This document shows, piece after piece, positions 36,944-45,757 of a stretch of DNA of 64,000 nt (position 1 is its first letter; each line of letters opens with the position of its first letter). Under the pieces are notes generated by a model, which was not told the origin of the DNA, ran no database searches, and worked only from the letters and a program-made list of their open reading frames with translations. The translations under genes and the position numbers were made by a program. Source of the DNA: Comamonas avium (GTDB lineage: Bacteria > Pseudomonadota > Gammaproteobacteria > Burkholderiales > Burkholderiaceae_C); NCBI RefSeq assembly GCF_014836675.1, contig NZ_JACSQK010000001.1, forward strand, positions 208,334 through 272,333. The letters run 5' to 3'.

Positions 36944-37555
36944 TCAGTGCAGATGGCTGGAGGGGAAACGAATGCTTGGTGTCGAGGGTGCAAAGCAAGC
37001 ACTGTCAGGTTGCCCGGGCTCGGGAGCACGCAAAACGGCATCAATGCAGGTGCAGCTACCGTAGCGGGAGTGCCACTGCAGCAGGGCAGCGTGGGTTTCG
37101 CGCATGTGGCGCAAGGCAGCCTGCTGCACCTCGGGGGCTGTGGCTGGAGCGCTTTGTATGCTGCGCAGCCCGATGTGTGCATCACACAGGTAATCCAGCG
37201 CGAGCACCAGTTGCTGGCGCTGTTCCAGCAACTGGGCAACGTTATGGTGGCTCACCACCCAGGCAGCCATGCAGCGGTCAGGGTGTGCATACAGCATTGG
37301 ACCGGCCAGAAGGCGTGCCGCCACCTGCAGTGCGTTGATCTGCAAAGCCATAGCGCTTTCTATCTTGCCGTGCTGGCTGAACTGCAGGGCGCGCCTTGCC
37401 AGTTGCTCCCAGGCGTGCAAAGTGCTGTCGTCCTGTGCAGTGTGCGGGTCCAAAGCGAGGAAAATGTTGGTGGCTTGCATATGCAGGCGGTTCTTGTGGA
37501 GTGCGGATGCCAAATCTTGCGCAGCATCAATTGATTGAGAATTATTATCATTCAA
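36944..37555 (-). CDS. Helical protein upstream of Mn superoxide dismutase (orfX-like)
   Basis: 203 residues if the TTG at 37555 is used, but the Fur box overlaps that codon; TTG 37513 or ATG 37480 (178 residues) are more plausible starts. All-helical with TPR-like segments (AWEQLARRALQFSQHGKIES, QINALQVAARLL) and a conserved-looking HHNVAQLLE. In Pseudomonas an uncharacterised orfX occupies the same place in the iron-repressed fumC-orfX-sodA cluster; this looks like its counterpart without fumC. Function unknown. Confidence 0.65.
   Translation of the reverse strand: MNDNNSQSIDAAQDLASALHKNRLHMQATNIFLALDPHTAQDDSTLHAWEQLARRALQFSQHGKIESAMALQINALQVAARLLAGPMLYAHPDRCMAAWVVSHHNVAQLLEQRQQLVLALDYLCDAHIGLRSIQSAPATAPEVQQAALRHMRETHAALLQWHSRYGSCTCIDAVLRAPEPGQPDSACFAPSTPSIRFPSSHLH
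37537..37555 (-). promoter_or_regulatory. Fur box of the orfX-sodA-ZIP operon
   Basis: On the minus strand TTGAATGATAATAATTCTC matches the 19-bp Fur consensus at 14 of 19 positions by eye, including the central AATGATAAT core. It lies just upstream of, or over, the start of orfX. Confidence 0.75.
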
Positions 37556-37659
37556 TATTTATTCTGCTGCAGATAAAAAGACCAGAAAGTCATCGCAGGC
37601 ATCTAAGGAGCAGGGCGTTTGCAAAAGCGATCAGCGGCTGATCGATGGGCCGCAGACGC

Positions 37660-37695
37660 AAAAAAGCCCCGCAGGCCTTGCAGACCCCCCGGGGC
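37660..37695 (-). terminator. Terminator of the thioredoxin-like operon
   Basis: On the minus strand, stem GCCCCG / CGGGGC with a GC-rich interior is followed by six T residues (37665-37660). It lies 215 nt past the stop of the gene ending at 37910. The rest of the 37556-37909 gap has no supported gene. Confidence 0.7.
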
Positions 37696-37909
37696 ACCAG
37701 TGGCTTTATGTGCTGTCAGTTAATGCGGCAGCAGAGCCTGAGCACATCGAGTGAATGGCTTGCCTGCAGGTACTTCATGGAACACCAGACAGCTCGAGAA
37801 AAAGCCCTGCTCTGTGCGTTGTGGCAGACGTCAACGCTTGGGGGGTGTGTGTTCCAGTAATGATCCAGGCCCCGACATCCGGACCAAGCAAGCGGCATCA
37901 AGGAGTGCT

Positions 37910-38764
37910 TTACTGAGGTGCTCGCTGTGCTTGAGGGGTGAGCTGATGATCAGAGTGCGAGCTGCGACTGGAGAGAATGCTGCTGATCGCACCGAGGGTG
38001 AGCTCGCCCACGTGGGCATACGCCAGCTGGCCCTGGGCATCAAAGAAGTAGGTGCTCGGCAGACCTTGCGCGCCTAGAGTCTTCATGGCACTGGAAGTGG
38101 GGTCGAGCAGCACATGAGACAGATCCAAGCCTTGCGCTTGAAGAAAACGCACGACTTGCTCAGGTTTTTCACCTTGATTGACCATCACGAACACAGTGTC
38201 AGGGAATTTTTTCTGGGCTTGCTCAAACGCAGGCATTTCACGGCGGCAAGGTGGGCACCAGCTGGCCCACAGGTTCAGGACGACAGGCTTGCCCTTGAGG
38301 CTATGCAGTGCAGTGGGTTGACCAGTCAGCGACAGCAGCTCTAAGTCTGGTAAAGGTGCTGCTTGACGCTGCGCAGCTTCCAGGACAGCGCTGGCCAGGA
38401 ACCAGGTAAGGATGCCCGCTGCAGCCCCCGTAAAAACCGCTTGGCGCAAGTCACGCTGCTTCATGGTCCGCCAGTACATGAATGCCAGCCCGGCAGCTAC
38501 GCCTGCCCACCACAGGTAGCCGCCATCGCCAATCGCCAGCAAAGACATGGGAGATGACAAATATTCTTCGCTCCAGCGTGCAATGTGGGCCAGCCTTGCA
38601 GTGACGAGCCCCACAAGCAAACTGCTATACACCAAGCTACCTGCTGACTTATAGCGTTCTGCTGAGGTTTTGCGTTTGGCGAGCACTCTTGCAATGAACC
38701 ACCCGACCACAAATGCCGCTAAAACCATGAGAGGACGGATAGGAAGTGGACCAATGCTTGTCAT
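37910..38764 (-). CDS. Membrane-anchored TlpA/ResA-type thioredoxin with Lgt-like membrane half
   Basis: 284 residues. The first ~130 residues form four membrane segments with the GGYLWWAGVAAG motif, resembling part of prolipoprotein diacylglyceryl transferase (Lgt) but without its catalytic His/Arg set. Residues ~140-265 are a TlpA-type periplasmic thioredoxin with WASWCPPCR (Cys170, Cys173) and the cis-Pro loop GLPSTYFFD. Expected to reduce periplasmic disulfides, for example for cytochrome maturation. Its ATG overlaps the stop of the upstream thioredoxin-like frame (ATGA), so the pair was a coupled operon. Confidence 0.83.
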   Translation of the reverse strand: MTSIGPLPIRPLMVLAAFVVGWFIARVLAKRKTSAERYKSAGSLVYSSLLVGLVTARLAHIARWSEEYLSSPMSLLAIGDGGYLWWAGVAAGLAFMYWRTMKQRDLRQAVFTGAAAGILTWFLASAVLEAAQRQAAPLPDLELLSLTGQPTALHSLKGKPVVLNLWASWCPPCRREMPAFEQAQKKFPDTVFVMVNQGEKPEQVVRFLQAQGLDLSHVLLDPTSSAMKTLGAQGLPSTYFFDAQGQLAYAHVGELTLGAISSILSSRSSHSDHQLTPQAQRAPQ

Positions 38765-39159
38765 GGTGTGCCTGCTGTATTGAGTTTTTCTAAGAAGCTG
38801 GCTGCACAGAGTTCATCCACCATGCCTAGAGCACAGCGTTCCCCGACATCAGGAGCCATCCGAATCAAGACTGGAACTGCTGCCCAGGCCAGCGCTTGCC
38901 CTTGAGCAAGACACGCGTCTTGGGAGGCGTTGTGTGGAGCATCGGGGCCAATGACTGGCATCTGCCGCAAACACGCTGAGACTTTGGAGCGGCCAAAGCT
39001 ATTCTTTTTGATCATATGACAGCTGGCACACCACTGAGCAAAGAAGTCGATCAGTATTCATTGGTCTTGCAGCGGAGCTTCTTGCAACAGCTCTTTGGCA
39101 TCCTGAACCCGTTTGGCAGGCCAACGACAGCCGCCAACGGCCAGAAGCAGCAGCCACAT
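38761..39159 (-). pseudogene. Thioredoxin-like lipoprotein interrupted by an in-frame TGA
   Basis: A start at 39159 with AGGA 5 nt upstream encodes MWLLLLAVGGCRW (lipobox Cys11) and a short linker ending QDQ, then TGA (39058-39060). The same frame continues ILIDFFAQWCASCHMIKKNS, a thioredoxin active site of the DsbD-gamma kind (WCASC), and runs to a stop overlapping the next gene as ATGA. One nonsense change therefore splits a ~132-residue secreted thioredoxin. The piece starting at the internal ATG (39015) lacks both signal and active-site cysteines. A sequencing error or genuine decay are the main options. Confidence 0.7.
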
Positions 39160-39223
39160 GTTTTCCTGTAGATGGCCACACCGCTTCTGAGCCTTTCCAT
39201 AGGCAATGTCTGCCCCTTGGGGG

Positions 39224-39934
39224 TCAGTGCCGCACAGATGCCTTGATTAGCAGTTCTGTGATTCCGTCTGCATCAGTGTCGTCCGATGAACTCTCAGGGA
39301 TTTGCGCTGCAGCGTCAGGCAGTGCAGGAAGTTTCCAGTTCTGCGACAAGCCTGCTTGCCTGCCATGTCCCTGCTTCATTAGCCCGTGAAGCAGCAGTTC
39401 GTAGAACTCCGAAAACGCTTCTTCCAGCGTCAGGCCGGTGCGCGCCAGAAACCGCGTGCGCCGGATACGCAATGCACCACCCATCAAAATTTCTGCGACC
39501 AAAATCGCATGGCGAGGGTGAAACACACCTTTTTCAACACCCCGCTGCACCAGATGGGCTAGCCCTTGGCCGCGCTTTTCCTGATAGCTATCGAACAGCC
39601 TGCGGCCTTGACGCGAAGCGTCCAGGTCCTTCAGGAACGGAACACCAAGCAATGCCGACGCTCGTACACCGATATCGAGGTACTGCGTGATGATCTCCAC
39701 AACGTCGCCGTCTTTGGATCTGAGCGCGTCACTCTCTAGCAGCAGCGAGTTGAGATACTGCTTTGCCACAACCAAAAAGAGATCTTCCTTCGTCTCTGCC
39801 ACCGAATAGAGCCGGCTGCGCGAACAACTGAGGCGTCGAGCGATCTCGCCGACTGTCAGCTCCGAAACGCCCTCTACACGAAAGAGTTCAAAAAGGTCAG
39901 ACAGAAACTCTTCCTGCGAGCGTCTTGAAGACAT
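39224..39934 (-). CDS. TetR/AcrR-family regulator of the TRAP operon
   Basis: 236 residues from the ATG at 39934; the frame extends to 40075 but that part overlaps the operators and reads through them. The N-terminal helix-turn-helix spans residues ~12-55 (LTVGEIARRLSCSRSRLYSVAETKEDLF). The C-terminal ligand domain is unique as usual. Divergent from the TRAP operon with four shared half-sites between them, so it very probably controls that operon and itself, with the transported compound or its CoA ester as the likely ligand (inference). Confidence 0.85.
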   Translation of the reverse strand: MSSRRSQEEFLSDLFELFRVEGVSELTVGEIARRLSCSRSRLYSVAETKEDLFLVVAKQYLNSLLLESDALRSKDGDVVEIITQYLDIGVRASALLGVPFLKDLDASRQGRRLFDSYQEKRGQGLAHLVQRGVEKGVFHPRHAILVAEILMGGALRIRRTRFLARTGLTLEEAFSEFYELLLHGLMKQGHGRQAGLSQNWKLPALPDAAAQIPESSSDDTDADGITELLIKASVRH

Positions 39935-39962
39935 AAGTGGATTCCCTAGATTTGCTTGAAAA

Positions 39963-40032
39963 CGGTACCAAGCCGATTGACTTGGTACTTTTAATTCACT
40001 CAAATGGTACCAATCAAACAGGATTGGTACCA
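39963..40032. promoter_or_regulatory. Four GGTAC half-sites forming two TetR-type operators
   Basis: Operator 1: CGGTACCAA (39963-39971) and TTGGTAC (39983-39989). Operator 2: TGGTACCAAT (40005-40014) and ATTGGTACCA (40023-40032), a perfect 10-bp inverted repeat with an 8-bp spacer. Half-site spacing is 20, 22 and 20 bp. Operator 2 ends one base before the dctQ start codon, so binding would block both promoter clearance and translation initiation. Confidence 0.8.
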
Positions 40033-40033
40033 A

Positions 40034-40597
40034 ATGACTGATCACCGACAGAGAGACATTTCGTCTCCAATTCATACCGCACCACAGGCGCCTGCGAACG
40101 GGAAATTATCAGGTCGCAGAATTGAAACCCACATCGGTGCGATTGTGCTGATTGCACTCGTACTGATCACGCTGGTCAACGTCGTAGTCCGCTATTTCAC
40201 GGACCAGTCCTTCGCTTGGACCGAGGAAATCTCGGTGTTCCTGCTGCTGGCACTGACGCTTGCGGGATCCGCAGTCGCGTCTGCACGGGATGGCCACATC
40301 CGCATCGAATTTTTTTACGAACGCGCGACACCACGGGTCCGACGACTGCTGATCTGGTTGAGCATGCTGTGCACTCTGGCAATGTTTCTGCTGCTCACGG
40401 TGCTAATGGTACGTGCCGGTTGGCAGGAGTTCACCTTTGGTGAAACTACGACGGGACTTGGAGTCCCGCGATGGTGGTATACGGTTTGGCTCCCGCCATT
40501 GGCCCTCTTTGTGGTGGTACGAACTTGGCTGGCCGGCATCCAGCAGCTCAAGAGCTCACGCACCCCAGATTCCCTGTCGCATGAGGAGGTGCTCTGA
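40034..40597 (+). CDS. TRAP transporter small permease (DctQ)
   Basis: 187 residues from the ATG at 40034; an upstream in-frame GTG/ATG at 40004 lies within the operators. Four membrane segments with the family landmark FAWTEEISVFLL (near residue 62) and DGHIRIEF. Works with DctM and the binding protein to take up a carboxylate with sodium. Stop overlaps the dctM start (TGATG). Confidence 0.87.
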   Translation: MTDHRQRDISSPIHTAPQAPANGKLSGRRIETHIGAIVLIALVLITLVNVVVRYFTDQSFAWTEEISVFLLLALTLAGSAVASARDGHIRIEFFYERATPRVRRLLIWLSMLCTLAMFLLLTVLMVRAGWQEFTFGETTTGLGVPRWWYTVWLPPLALFVVVRTWLAGIQQLKSSRTPDSLSHEEVL

Positions 40598-41895
40598 TGA
40601 TCGGCACCATTTTGATCCTCGGCTTTGTCTTTCTGATGCTGGCGGGCGTTCCCATCGGCGTCGCGATGGGCCTGAGCGGCACGATGGCCGTTGTAATGAC
40701 AGGCGTTGAGATGCCCTGGTTCGGGCTGTTCACCGTTCAACAGAACTTTGAAGCAGGTATTGGCAAATATCCTTTACTGGCGTTGCCTATGTTCGTACTG
40801 GTGGGTGCCGCCTTCGACAGGTCCGGGGTGGCCCAGCGGATGGTCAATTTCGCAACGGCTGTACTGGGCAGAGGCCCGGGAATGCTGCCGATCGTAGTCA
40901 TCGTGGTGGCCATGATTTTGGGCGGCATCTCCGGCTCGGGCGCGGCGCTGGCGGCAGCCATTGGAAGCGTGATGGTCGGTGCAATGACCAAAGCCGGTTA
41001 TCCGCGTGCGTTCTCAGCCACCGTGATCGGCTCGGCCACCGCCACTGACATTCTCATTCCGCCGTCACTGGCATTCGTCATCTACAGCATTCTGGTGCCA
41101 GGCGTTTCATTGCCCGAATTGTTCGCTGCAGGCCTGGTGCCAGGTGTCTTGGCAGGTCTGGCATTGATTGTTCCCGCATGGTGGATCTCCCGGCGGCAAG
41201 GATTTGGCAAGACCGAAGCGAAGGAGCCTCGCCCCCCGTTTTGGAAGAGCCTGCGCGAAGCCAGCTGGGGGCTGGTCACGCCCGTACTGATTCTGGGCGG
41301 AATGCGTGCTGGCTGGTTCACCCCCACTGAAGCCGCTGTCGTTGCAGCCGTCTATGTTCTTGGGATCGGGCTATTTATTCACCGAACTATCAACTGGGCC
41401 GATCTATACGACATCTTTTGCGAGGCGGCCGTGGTGTCCGCAGTCATTCTGGTGATCCTCGGATTGGCAGGCATTTTCGCCTACTGCATTCAGACGCTGG
41501 GAATTGTTGACCCCATCGTGGCGTGGTTCTCCGCAAGCGGCTGGAGCAGTTTCCTCACGCTGATCGTGGTGCTCGTCGTGCTCAAGCTCGTGGGGATGTT
41601 CCTGGACGGTGTGTCCGTATTCATGGTGTTTCTGCCCTTGCTGGTTCCTCTGATCAAGCTGTTCGGCTGGGACCCGGTCTGGTTCGGTGTGCTGGTCACG
41701 ATGGTGATCGCGCTGGGTCAGTTCACCCCCCCGCTCGCTGTCAATCTGCTCGTGGCCTGCCGATTGTCACAGGTGGCCGTGGAAGAAACGTTGCCCTGGG
41801 TGGGATGGTTCTTTCTGAGCTTCGTGCTGGCGATTGCTGCCGTTGTGTGCTGGCCTGGATTGGCGCTCTGGTTGCCCAGGGCCATCGGCTACTGA
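40597..41895 (+). CDS. TRAP transporter large permease (DctM)
   Basis: 432 residues, about twelve membrane segments. Family landmarks: GVPIGVAMGLSG, GISGSGAALAAAIGSVM, ATATDILIPPS and FTPPLAVNLL. Forms the Na+-driven channel; co-translated with the small subunit (overlapping start). Confidence 0.9.
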   Translation: MIGTILILGFVFLMLAGVPIGVAMGLSGTMAVVMTGVEMPWFGLFTVQQNFEAGIGKYPLLALPMFVLVGAAFDRSGVAQRMVNFATAVLGRGPGMLPIVVIVVAMILGGISGSGAALAAAIGSVMVGAMTKAGYPRAFSATVIGSATATDILIPPSLAFVIYSILVPGVSLPELFAAGLVPGVLAGLALIVPAWWISRRQGFGKTEAKEPRPPFWKSLREASWGLVTPVLILGGMRAGWFTPTEAAVVAAVYVLGIGLFIHRTINWADLYDIFCEAAVVSAVILVILGLAGIFAYCIQTLGIVDPIVAWFSASGWSSFLTLIVVLVVLKLVGMFLDGVSVFMVFLPLLVPLIKLFGWDPVWFGVLVTMVIALGQFTPPLAVNLLVACRLSQVAVEETLPWVGWFFLSFVLAIAAVVCWPGLALWLPRAIGY

Positions 41896-41940
41896 GCCCG
41901 CTGACAGACATTTTCTTCAAACCCACAAAGGAGACAAACC

Positions 41941-42969
41941 ATGATTCAACGCCGACAGCTGCTACAGGCAGGTGCTTGCACCGCCGTCATCGGAATGCCT
42001 GCGCTGGCGCTCGCACAAACCAAATACCGTGCCGAGTACCGACTCTCGCTCGTTGTGGGGGCAGGAACAAACTGGCACTTTGCGGCCGAGCGATTTGCAA
42101 ATCTGGTTCGAGAAAAAACACAGGGGCGTCTGAACTTCAAACTCTACCCTGGCTCCTCGCTGGTGCAAGGCCAGCAGGACCGCGAACTGACGGCATTGCG
42201 CCAAGGGGTGATCGACATACTCGTCGGAACAACGGTGAATTGGTCGGGAACGGTCAAGGATTTTGCCTTGTTCAATCTTCCCGGTCTGATGCCCAACGAC
42301 CGTGCCGTCGATGCTGTGCTTGCGTCGGATGCGCTCAACAAAGACTTCTATGAGGTGATCCGCCGCTCAGGCATGGAACCTCTGGCAAGCGGCGAATATG
42401 GTCCCATTCAACTGATCAACGCCAAGCGCCGCGTAGCTGTACCTAATGACATCAAGGGCCTCAAGATCCGTGTCGTGGCGACCCCCATGCAGCAGCAAAT
42501 CATGAGCGCCATGCACGCCAATCCGACCACGATGACGTTTGCCGATGCGCAACCCGCACTTGCCTCGGGAGCGATCGATGGACTCACTCTGACCCTCGAG
42601 CAGTTTGTTGCTTACAAGCTCAGCTCCCTGGGCCAAAAACACATTGCCTACTGGAATCAATCTAACGAGCTCATTCACTTTCTCGTGGCCAACCCGGTTT
42701 GGAAAACATGGAGCGATCAGGACCAAAAGCTCGTCCGCGAGGCGGCCCAGGAGGCAGGCAAGGAGCTGACCCGGCGCGTGCGCGAGACAGTGGCGACCAA
42801 TGAGCAAATGGTTGCTAAGCAAGGCGTTGACATTTACAAGCCGACCGCTCAGGAGCAGGCGCTGTGGAATGGCGCCACCCGCGAGGTTTACCAGCGCTGG
42901 AAGCAGCAGATCAACGCACCGCTGGTGAGCAAGTTCGAACAAGTCGTGGCCCAGGCCATGCAGTCCTGA
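41941..42969 (+). CDS. TRAP transporter substrate-binding protein (DctP)
   Basis: 342 residues with a Tat/Sec-like leader (MIQRRQLLQAGACTAVIG, Arg-Arg pair at 4-5). Family motifs LKIRVVATPM with the carboxylate-binding Arg near residue 178 and WNQSNE near 238. Captures the substrate, probably an organic acid, in the periplasm. The neighbours thiolase and acyl-CoA ligase suggest the ligand is activated to a CoA thioester after import; identity unknown. Confidence 0.88.
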   Translation: MIQRRQLLQAGACTAVIGMPALALAQTKYRAEYRLSLVVGAGTNWHFAAERFANLVREKTQGRLNFKLYPGSSLVQGQQDRELTALRQGVIDILVGTTVNWSGTVKDFALFNLPGLMPNDRAVDAVLASDALNKDFYEVIRRSGMEPLASGEYGPIQLINAKRRVAVPNDIKGLKIRVVATPMQQQIMSAMHANPTTMTFADAQPALASGAIDGLTLTLEQFVAYKLSSLGQKHIAYWNQSNELIHFLVANPVWKTWSDQDQKLVREAAQEAGKELTRRVRETVATNEQMVAKQGVDIYKPTAQEQALWNGATREVYQRWKQQINAPLVSKFEQVVAQAMQS

Positions 42970-43006
42970 GTGCTTACGTGATTGACCCCAACACAAGGAG
43001 AGAGCA

Positions 43007-44191
43007 ATGAGCAACGTAATCGTCGCCGGAGTCGGCATGACACCGTTTCGCAAGCCGGGTGATCACCCCCCCTACACGCAGATGGCGGCGAAGGCCGTGC
43101 GCGATGCCTTGGCGGATGCAGGCTTGGACTACGGTCAGGTACAGGAGGCGTTTGCCGGCCACGTCTATGGAGACTCCACAAGCGGGCAGGCCGCGCTGTA
43201 CGAAGTGGGCATGACCGGCATACCCATCGTTAACGTGAACAACAACTGCTCTACTGGATCGACCGCTCTGTACTTGGCTCGCAGGGCGATCATGTCAGGG
43301 GCGGCAGACTGCGTATTGGCCGTGGGCTTCGAGCAAATGGCTCCAGGCGCACTGGGATCCCACTGGAACGATCGCAGCTCCCCACTCGCCAAGTTCGACG
43401 ACGCTACAACCCGGTTCGCGGGCGAGAGCGAGTTGCCGATGGCCATCCGCTATTTTGCCAGTGCGGGGGCCGAGCATATGAAGCGCTACGGAACACCACT
43501 GGAGACGTTTGCCAAGGTCCGCGCCAAGGCCAGCCGCCATGCGGCGCGCAATCGTCTTGCGCTATTTCGCAAGGAGGTAAGTGCCCAGGACGTGCTCGAC
43601 AGCCCAGCAATTGCCGAGGGCGTCATGACGCGCCTGATGGCCTGCCCACCAACCTGCGGGGCGGCAGCAGCGGTACTGGTGAGCGAGGCGTTTGCCAAGC
43701 GCCACGGCATTGATACGCGCGTGCGCATCCTCTCTCAGGCGCTGACCACGGATCGCCCCGCAACGTTCGAATCTGGCTCCATGCTCGAGGTTGTCGGTTT
43801 TTCCATGACGCGTGAGGCAGCCCGCAAGGTCTATGAGGACGCAGGTATCGGGCCGCGCGACATCAATGTCTGCGAGCTGCACGACTGCTTTGCACAGAAC
43901 GAGGTGATCAGCTACGAGGCGCTCGGGTTCTGCGAGGAAGGCGAGGTGCAGCGATTCGTGGATGACGGCCAGAACACCTATGGCGGTATGGTCGTCACCA
44001 ATCCTTCCGGCGGCCTGCTGTCCAAGGGACACCCACTGGGGGCGACGGGACTGGCCCAGTGCTTTGAACTGACCCAGCAATTGCGAGGTAATGCCGAAGA
44101 TCGACAGGTGCAGGGAGCACGCCTGGCGCTGCAGCACAACGCCGGCATTGGCGGCGCCATCGTGGTGACCCTCTATGGCCGTCACGACTGA
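43007..44191 (+). CDS. Thiolase of the SCP-x/lipid-transfer type
   Basis: 394 residues. Catalytic Cys81 in NNNCSTGS; HDCFAQNEV (His ~289) and GGLLSKGHPLGATG (His ~342) complete the thiolase set. The layout matches the sterol-carrier-protein-x thiolases rather than FadA/PhaA. In actinobacteria and proteobacteria these cleave side-chain or ring-derived acyl-CoAs. 37 nt after dctP with AGGAGAG before the ATG; 9 nt before the acyl-CoA ligase gene. Confidence 0.85.
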   Translation: MSNVIVAGVGMTPFRKPGDHPPYTQMAAKAVRDALADAGLDYGQVQEAFAGHVYGDSTSGQAALYEVGMTGIPIVNVNNNCSTGSTALYLARRAIMSGAADCVLAVGFEQMAPGALGSHWNDRSSPLAKFDDATTRFAGESELPMAIRYFASAGAEHMKRYGTPLETFAKVRAKASRHAARNRLALFRKEVSAQDVLDSPAIAEGVMTRLMACPPTCGAAAAVLVSEAFAKRHGIDTRVRILSQALTTDRPATFESGSMLEVVGFSMTREAARKVYEDAGIGPRDINVCELHDCFAQNEVISYEALGFCEEGEVQRFVDDGQNTYGGMVVTNPSGGLLSKGHPLGATGLAQCFELTQQLRGNAEDRQVQGARLALQHNAGIGGAIVVTLYGRHD

Positions 44192-44200
44192 GGTGCAACG

Positions 44201-45757
44201 ATGACACATGCGCACTCTCTCGATCGCGGGCTGCTCATCGACAAGGATGCAGCCTGTCTGGTGCAAGGCAAGCAACAGTGGACCTATGCAGACGTGGCAC
44301 GTCACAGCTACCGGCTCGCGCGCAAGCTCAAGGAGGCCGGTTATGAGCCTGGAACCAAGGCATCTATCCTCAGCCGCAACAGCGCTGCTGCGTTCATGTG
44401 CGTTTTTGGCATTGCACGGGCGGGGCTGACTTGGGTGCCAGCCAATCCCAAGCTCAACGAGGAGGACAACGCATACCTCCTGAACTTCATGGATTGCGAG
44501 CTGCTGATCTTCCACAGCGATCTAGCGGATATGGTTCGCTCACTGCAAAGGCAGTTGCCCAAGCTGACACTGTGGCTCTGCCTGGATCGGCAACTGCCGG
44601 ATTTTTTGTCCCTTGAGGACTGGCTTGGTGACGTCAGTGCGGAGCCTATCGATGCCTTTCATGACCCCGACGCCGTCGCAATCATCGCACCGACAGGAGG
44701 CACGACGGGGCGCTCTAAGGGCGTGCAGCTCACCCAGCGCAATGTGAACGTCTTTATGGCGTCTCATCTGATGAGCCTGCACTATCCGCATTCCGAGCGC
44801 CCTGTGAACCTGGCCGCCGCACCGCTCACACACGCAGCGGGCTTCGCTGCGCTACCGACCGTGGCGCGGGGTGGCAAGGTCGTGGTGTTGGAGTCGCCCG
44901 ATCCAGCGTCTTTGCTCGACACCATCGAGGAGCACCGAGTCACGGAGCTGTTTTTACCTCCGACCGTGATCTACCGGCTGCTTGCCACGCCCGGTGTGGA
45001 GACACGAGACTATTCCAGCATGCGGTACTTCATCTACGCGGCAGCGCCCATGGCCGTGGAAAAGCTCAAGCAGGCCATCCAGGTTTTTGGTCCTTGCATG
45101 ACCCAGGTATTCGGTCAGGCTGAAGCCCCCATGATGTGCACCTACCTCGCACCGGACGAGCATCTACAGGATGGAGCCCTGGCACCCGACGATGTGCTTT
45201 CGAGTTGCGGTCATCCGACACCCCTCGTGCAGATCTGCATTCTGGACGATGACAATCAGCGCTTGCCAGTGGGCGCGCGCGGTGAAATCTGCGTGCGAGG
45301 CGACCTTGTGACGCCGGGTTATTACAAGCAGCCTGATGTGACAGCCAAGACAATCGTAGATGGCTGGCTGCATACCGGTGACGTAGGCTTCATCGACAAA
45401 CAGGGCCGAGTTCATATCTGCGACCGCAAGAAGGACATGGTCATCTCAGGTGGATTCAACATCTACCCTCAGGAGATCGAGCAAGTGCTTTGGTCGCATC
45501 CCAGCGTAGAGGACTGCGCAGTCATCGGTGTTCCTGATGACGATTGGGGAGAGGCGGTGAAAGCTGTCGTGGAACTCAAAACGCACGCACGGGCCACGGC
45601 AGCTGAACTCATGGCCCTTTGCAAGGATCGGCTGGGATCTCTCAAGACGCCCAAGTCCGTTGACTTCATTGACCAATTACCTCGAAGCCCCAATGGCAAA
45701 GTGCTCAAACGGGATCTCAGAGCCACATATTGGGTTGGCCATTCCAAGGCCATCTAA
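44201..45757 (+). CDS. Acyl-CoA synthetase (AMP-forming, ANL superfamily)
   Basis: 518 residues. Phosphate loop APTGGTTGRSKG (near 163), adenine-binding GQAEAPM, HTGDVGFID (near 390), hinge DRKKDMVISGG, and the catalytic Lys of PRSPNGKVLKRD near the C-terminus. Activates a carboxylic acid to its CoA ester; with the TRAP importer and thiolase it makes an import-activate-cleave pathway. Substrate unresolved; a cinnamate, branched or cyclic acid is possible. Last gene of the operon. Confidence 0.87.
   Translation: MTHAHSLDRGLLIDKDAACLVQGKQQWTYADVARHSYRLARKLKEAGYEPGTKASILSRNSAAAFMCVFGIARAGLTWVPANPKLNEEDNAYLLNFMDCELLIFHSDLADMVRSLQRQLPKLTLWLCLDRQLPDFLSLEDWLGDVSAEPIDAFHDPDAVAIIAPTGGTTGRSKGVQLTQRNVNVFMASHLMSLHYPHSERPVNLAAAPLTHAAGFAALPTVARGGKVVVLESPDPASLLDTIEEHRVTELFLPPTVIYRLLATPGVETRDYSSMRYFIYAAAPMAVEKLKQAIQVFGPCMTQVFGQAEAPMMCTYLAPDEHLQDGALAPDDVLSSCGHPTPLVQICILDDDNQRLPVGARGEICVRGDLVTPGYYKQPDVTAKTIVDGWLHTGDVGFIDKQGRVHICDRKKDMVISGGFNIYPQEIEQVLWSHPSVEDCAVIGVPDDDWGEAVKAVVELKTHARATAAELMALCKDRLGSLKTPKSVDFIDQLPRSPNGKVLKRDLRATYWVGHSKAI

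Noticed and set aside
37645..37860. 71-codon plus-strand frame before the thioredoxin-like operon end
   Set aside because: Overlaps a minus-strand terminator and has no recognisable motif or ribosome site.
39058..39060. TGA as a selenocysteine codon in the thioredoxin-like gene
   Set aside because: It lies before, not within, the CxxC site, and no SECIS-like stem is apparent directly after it.
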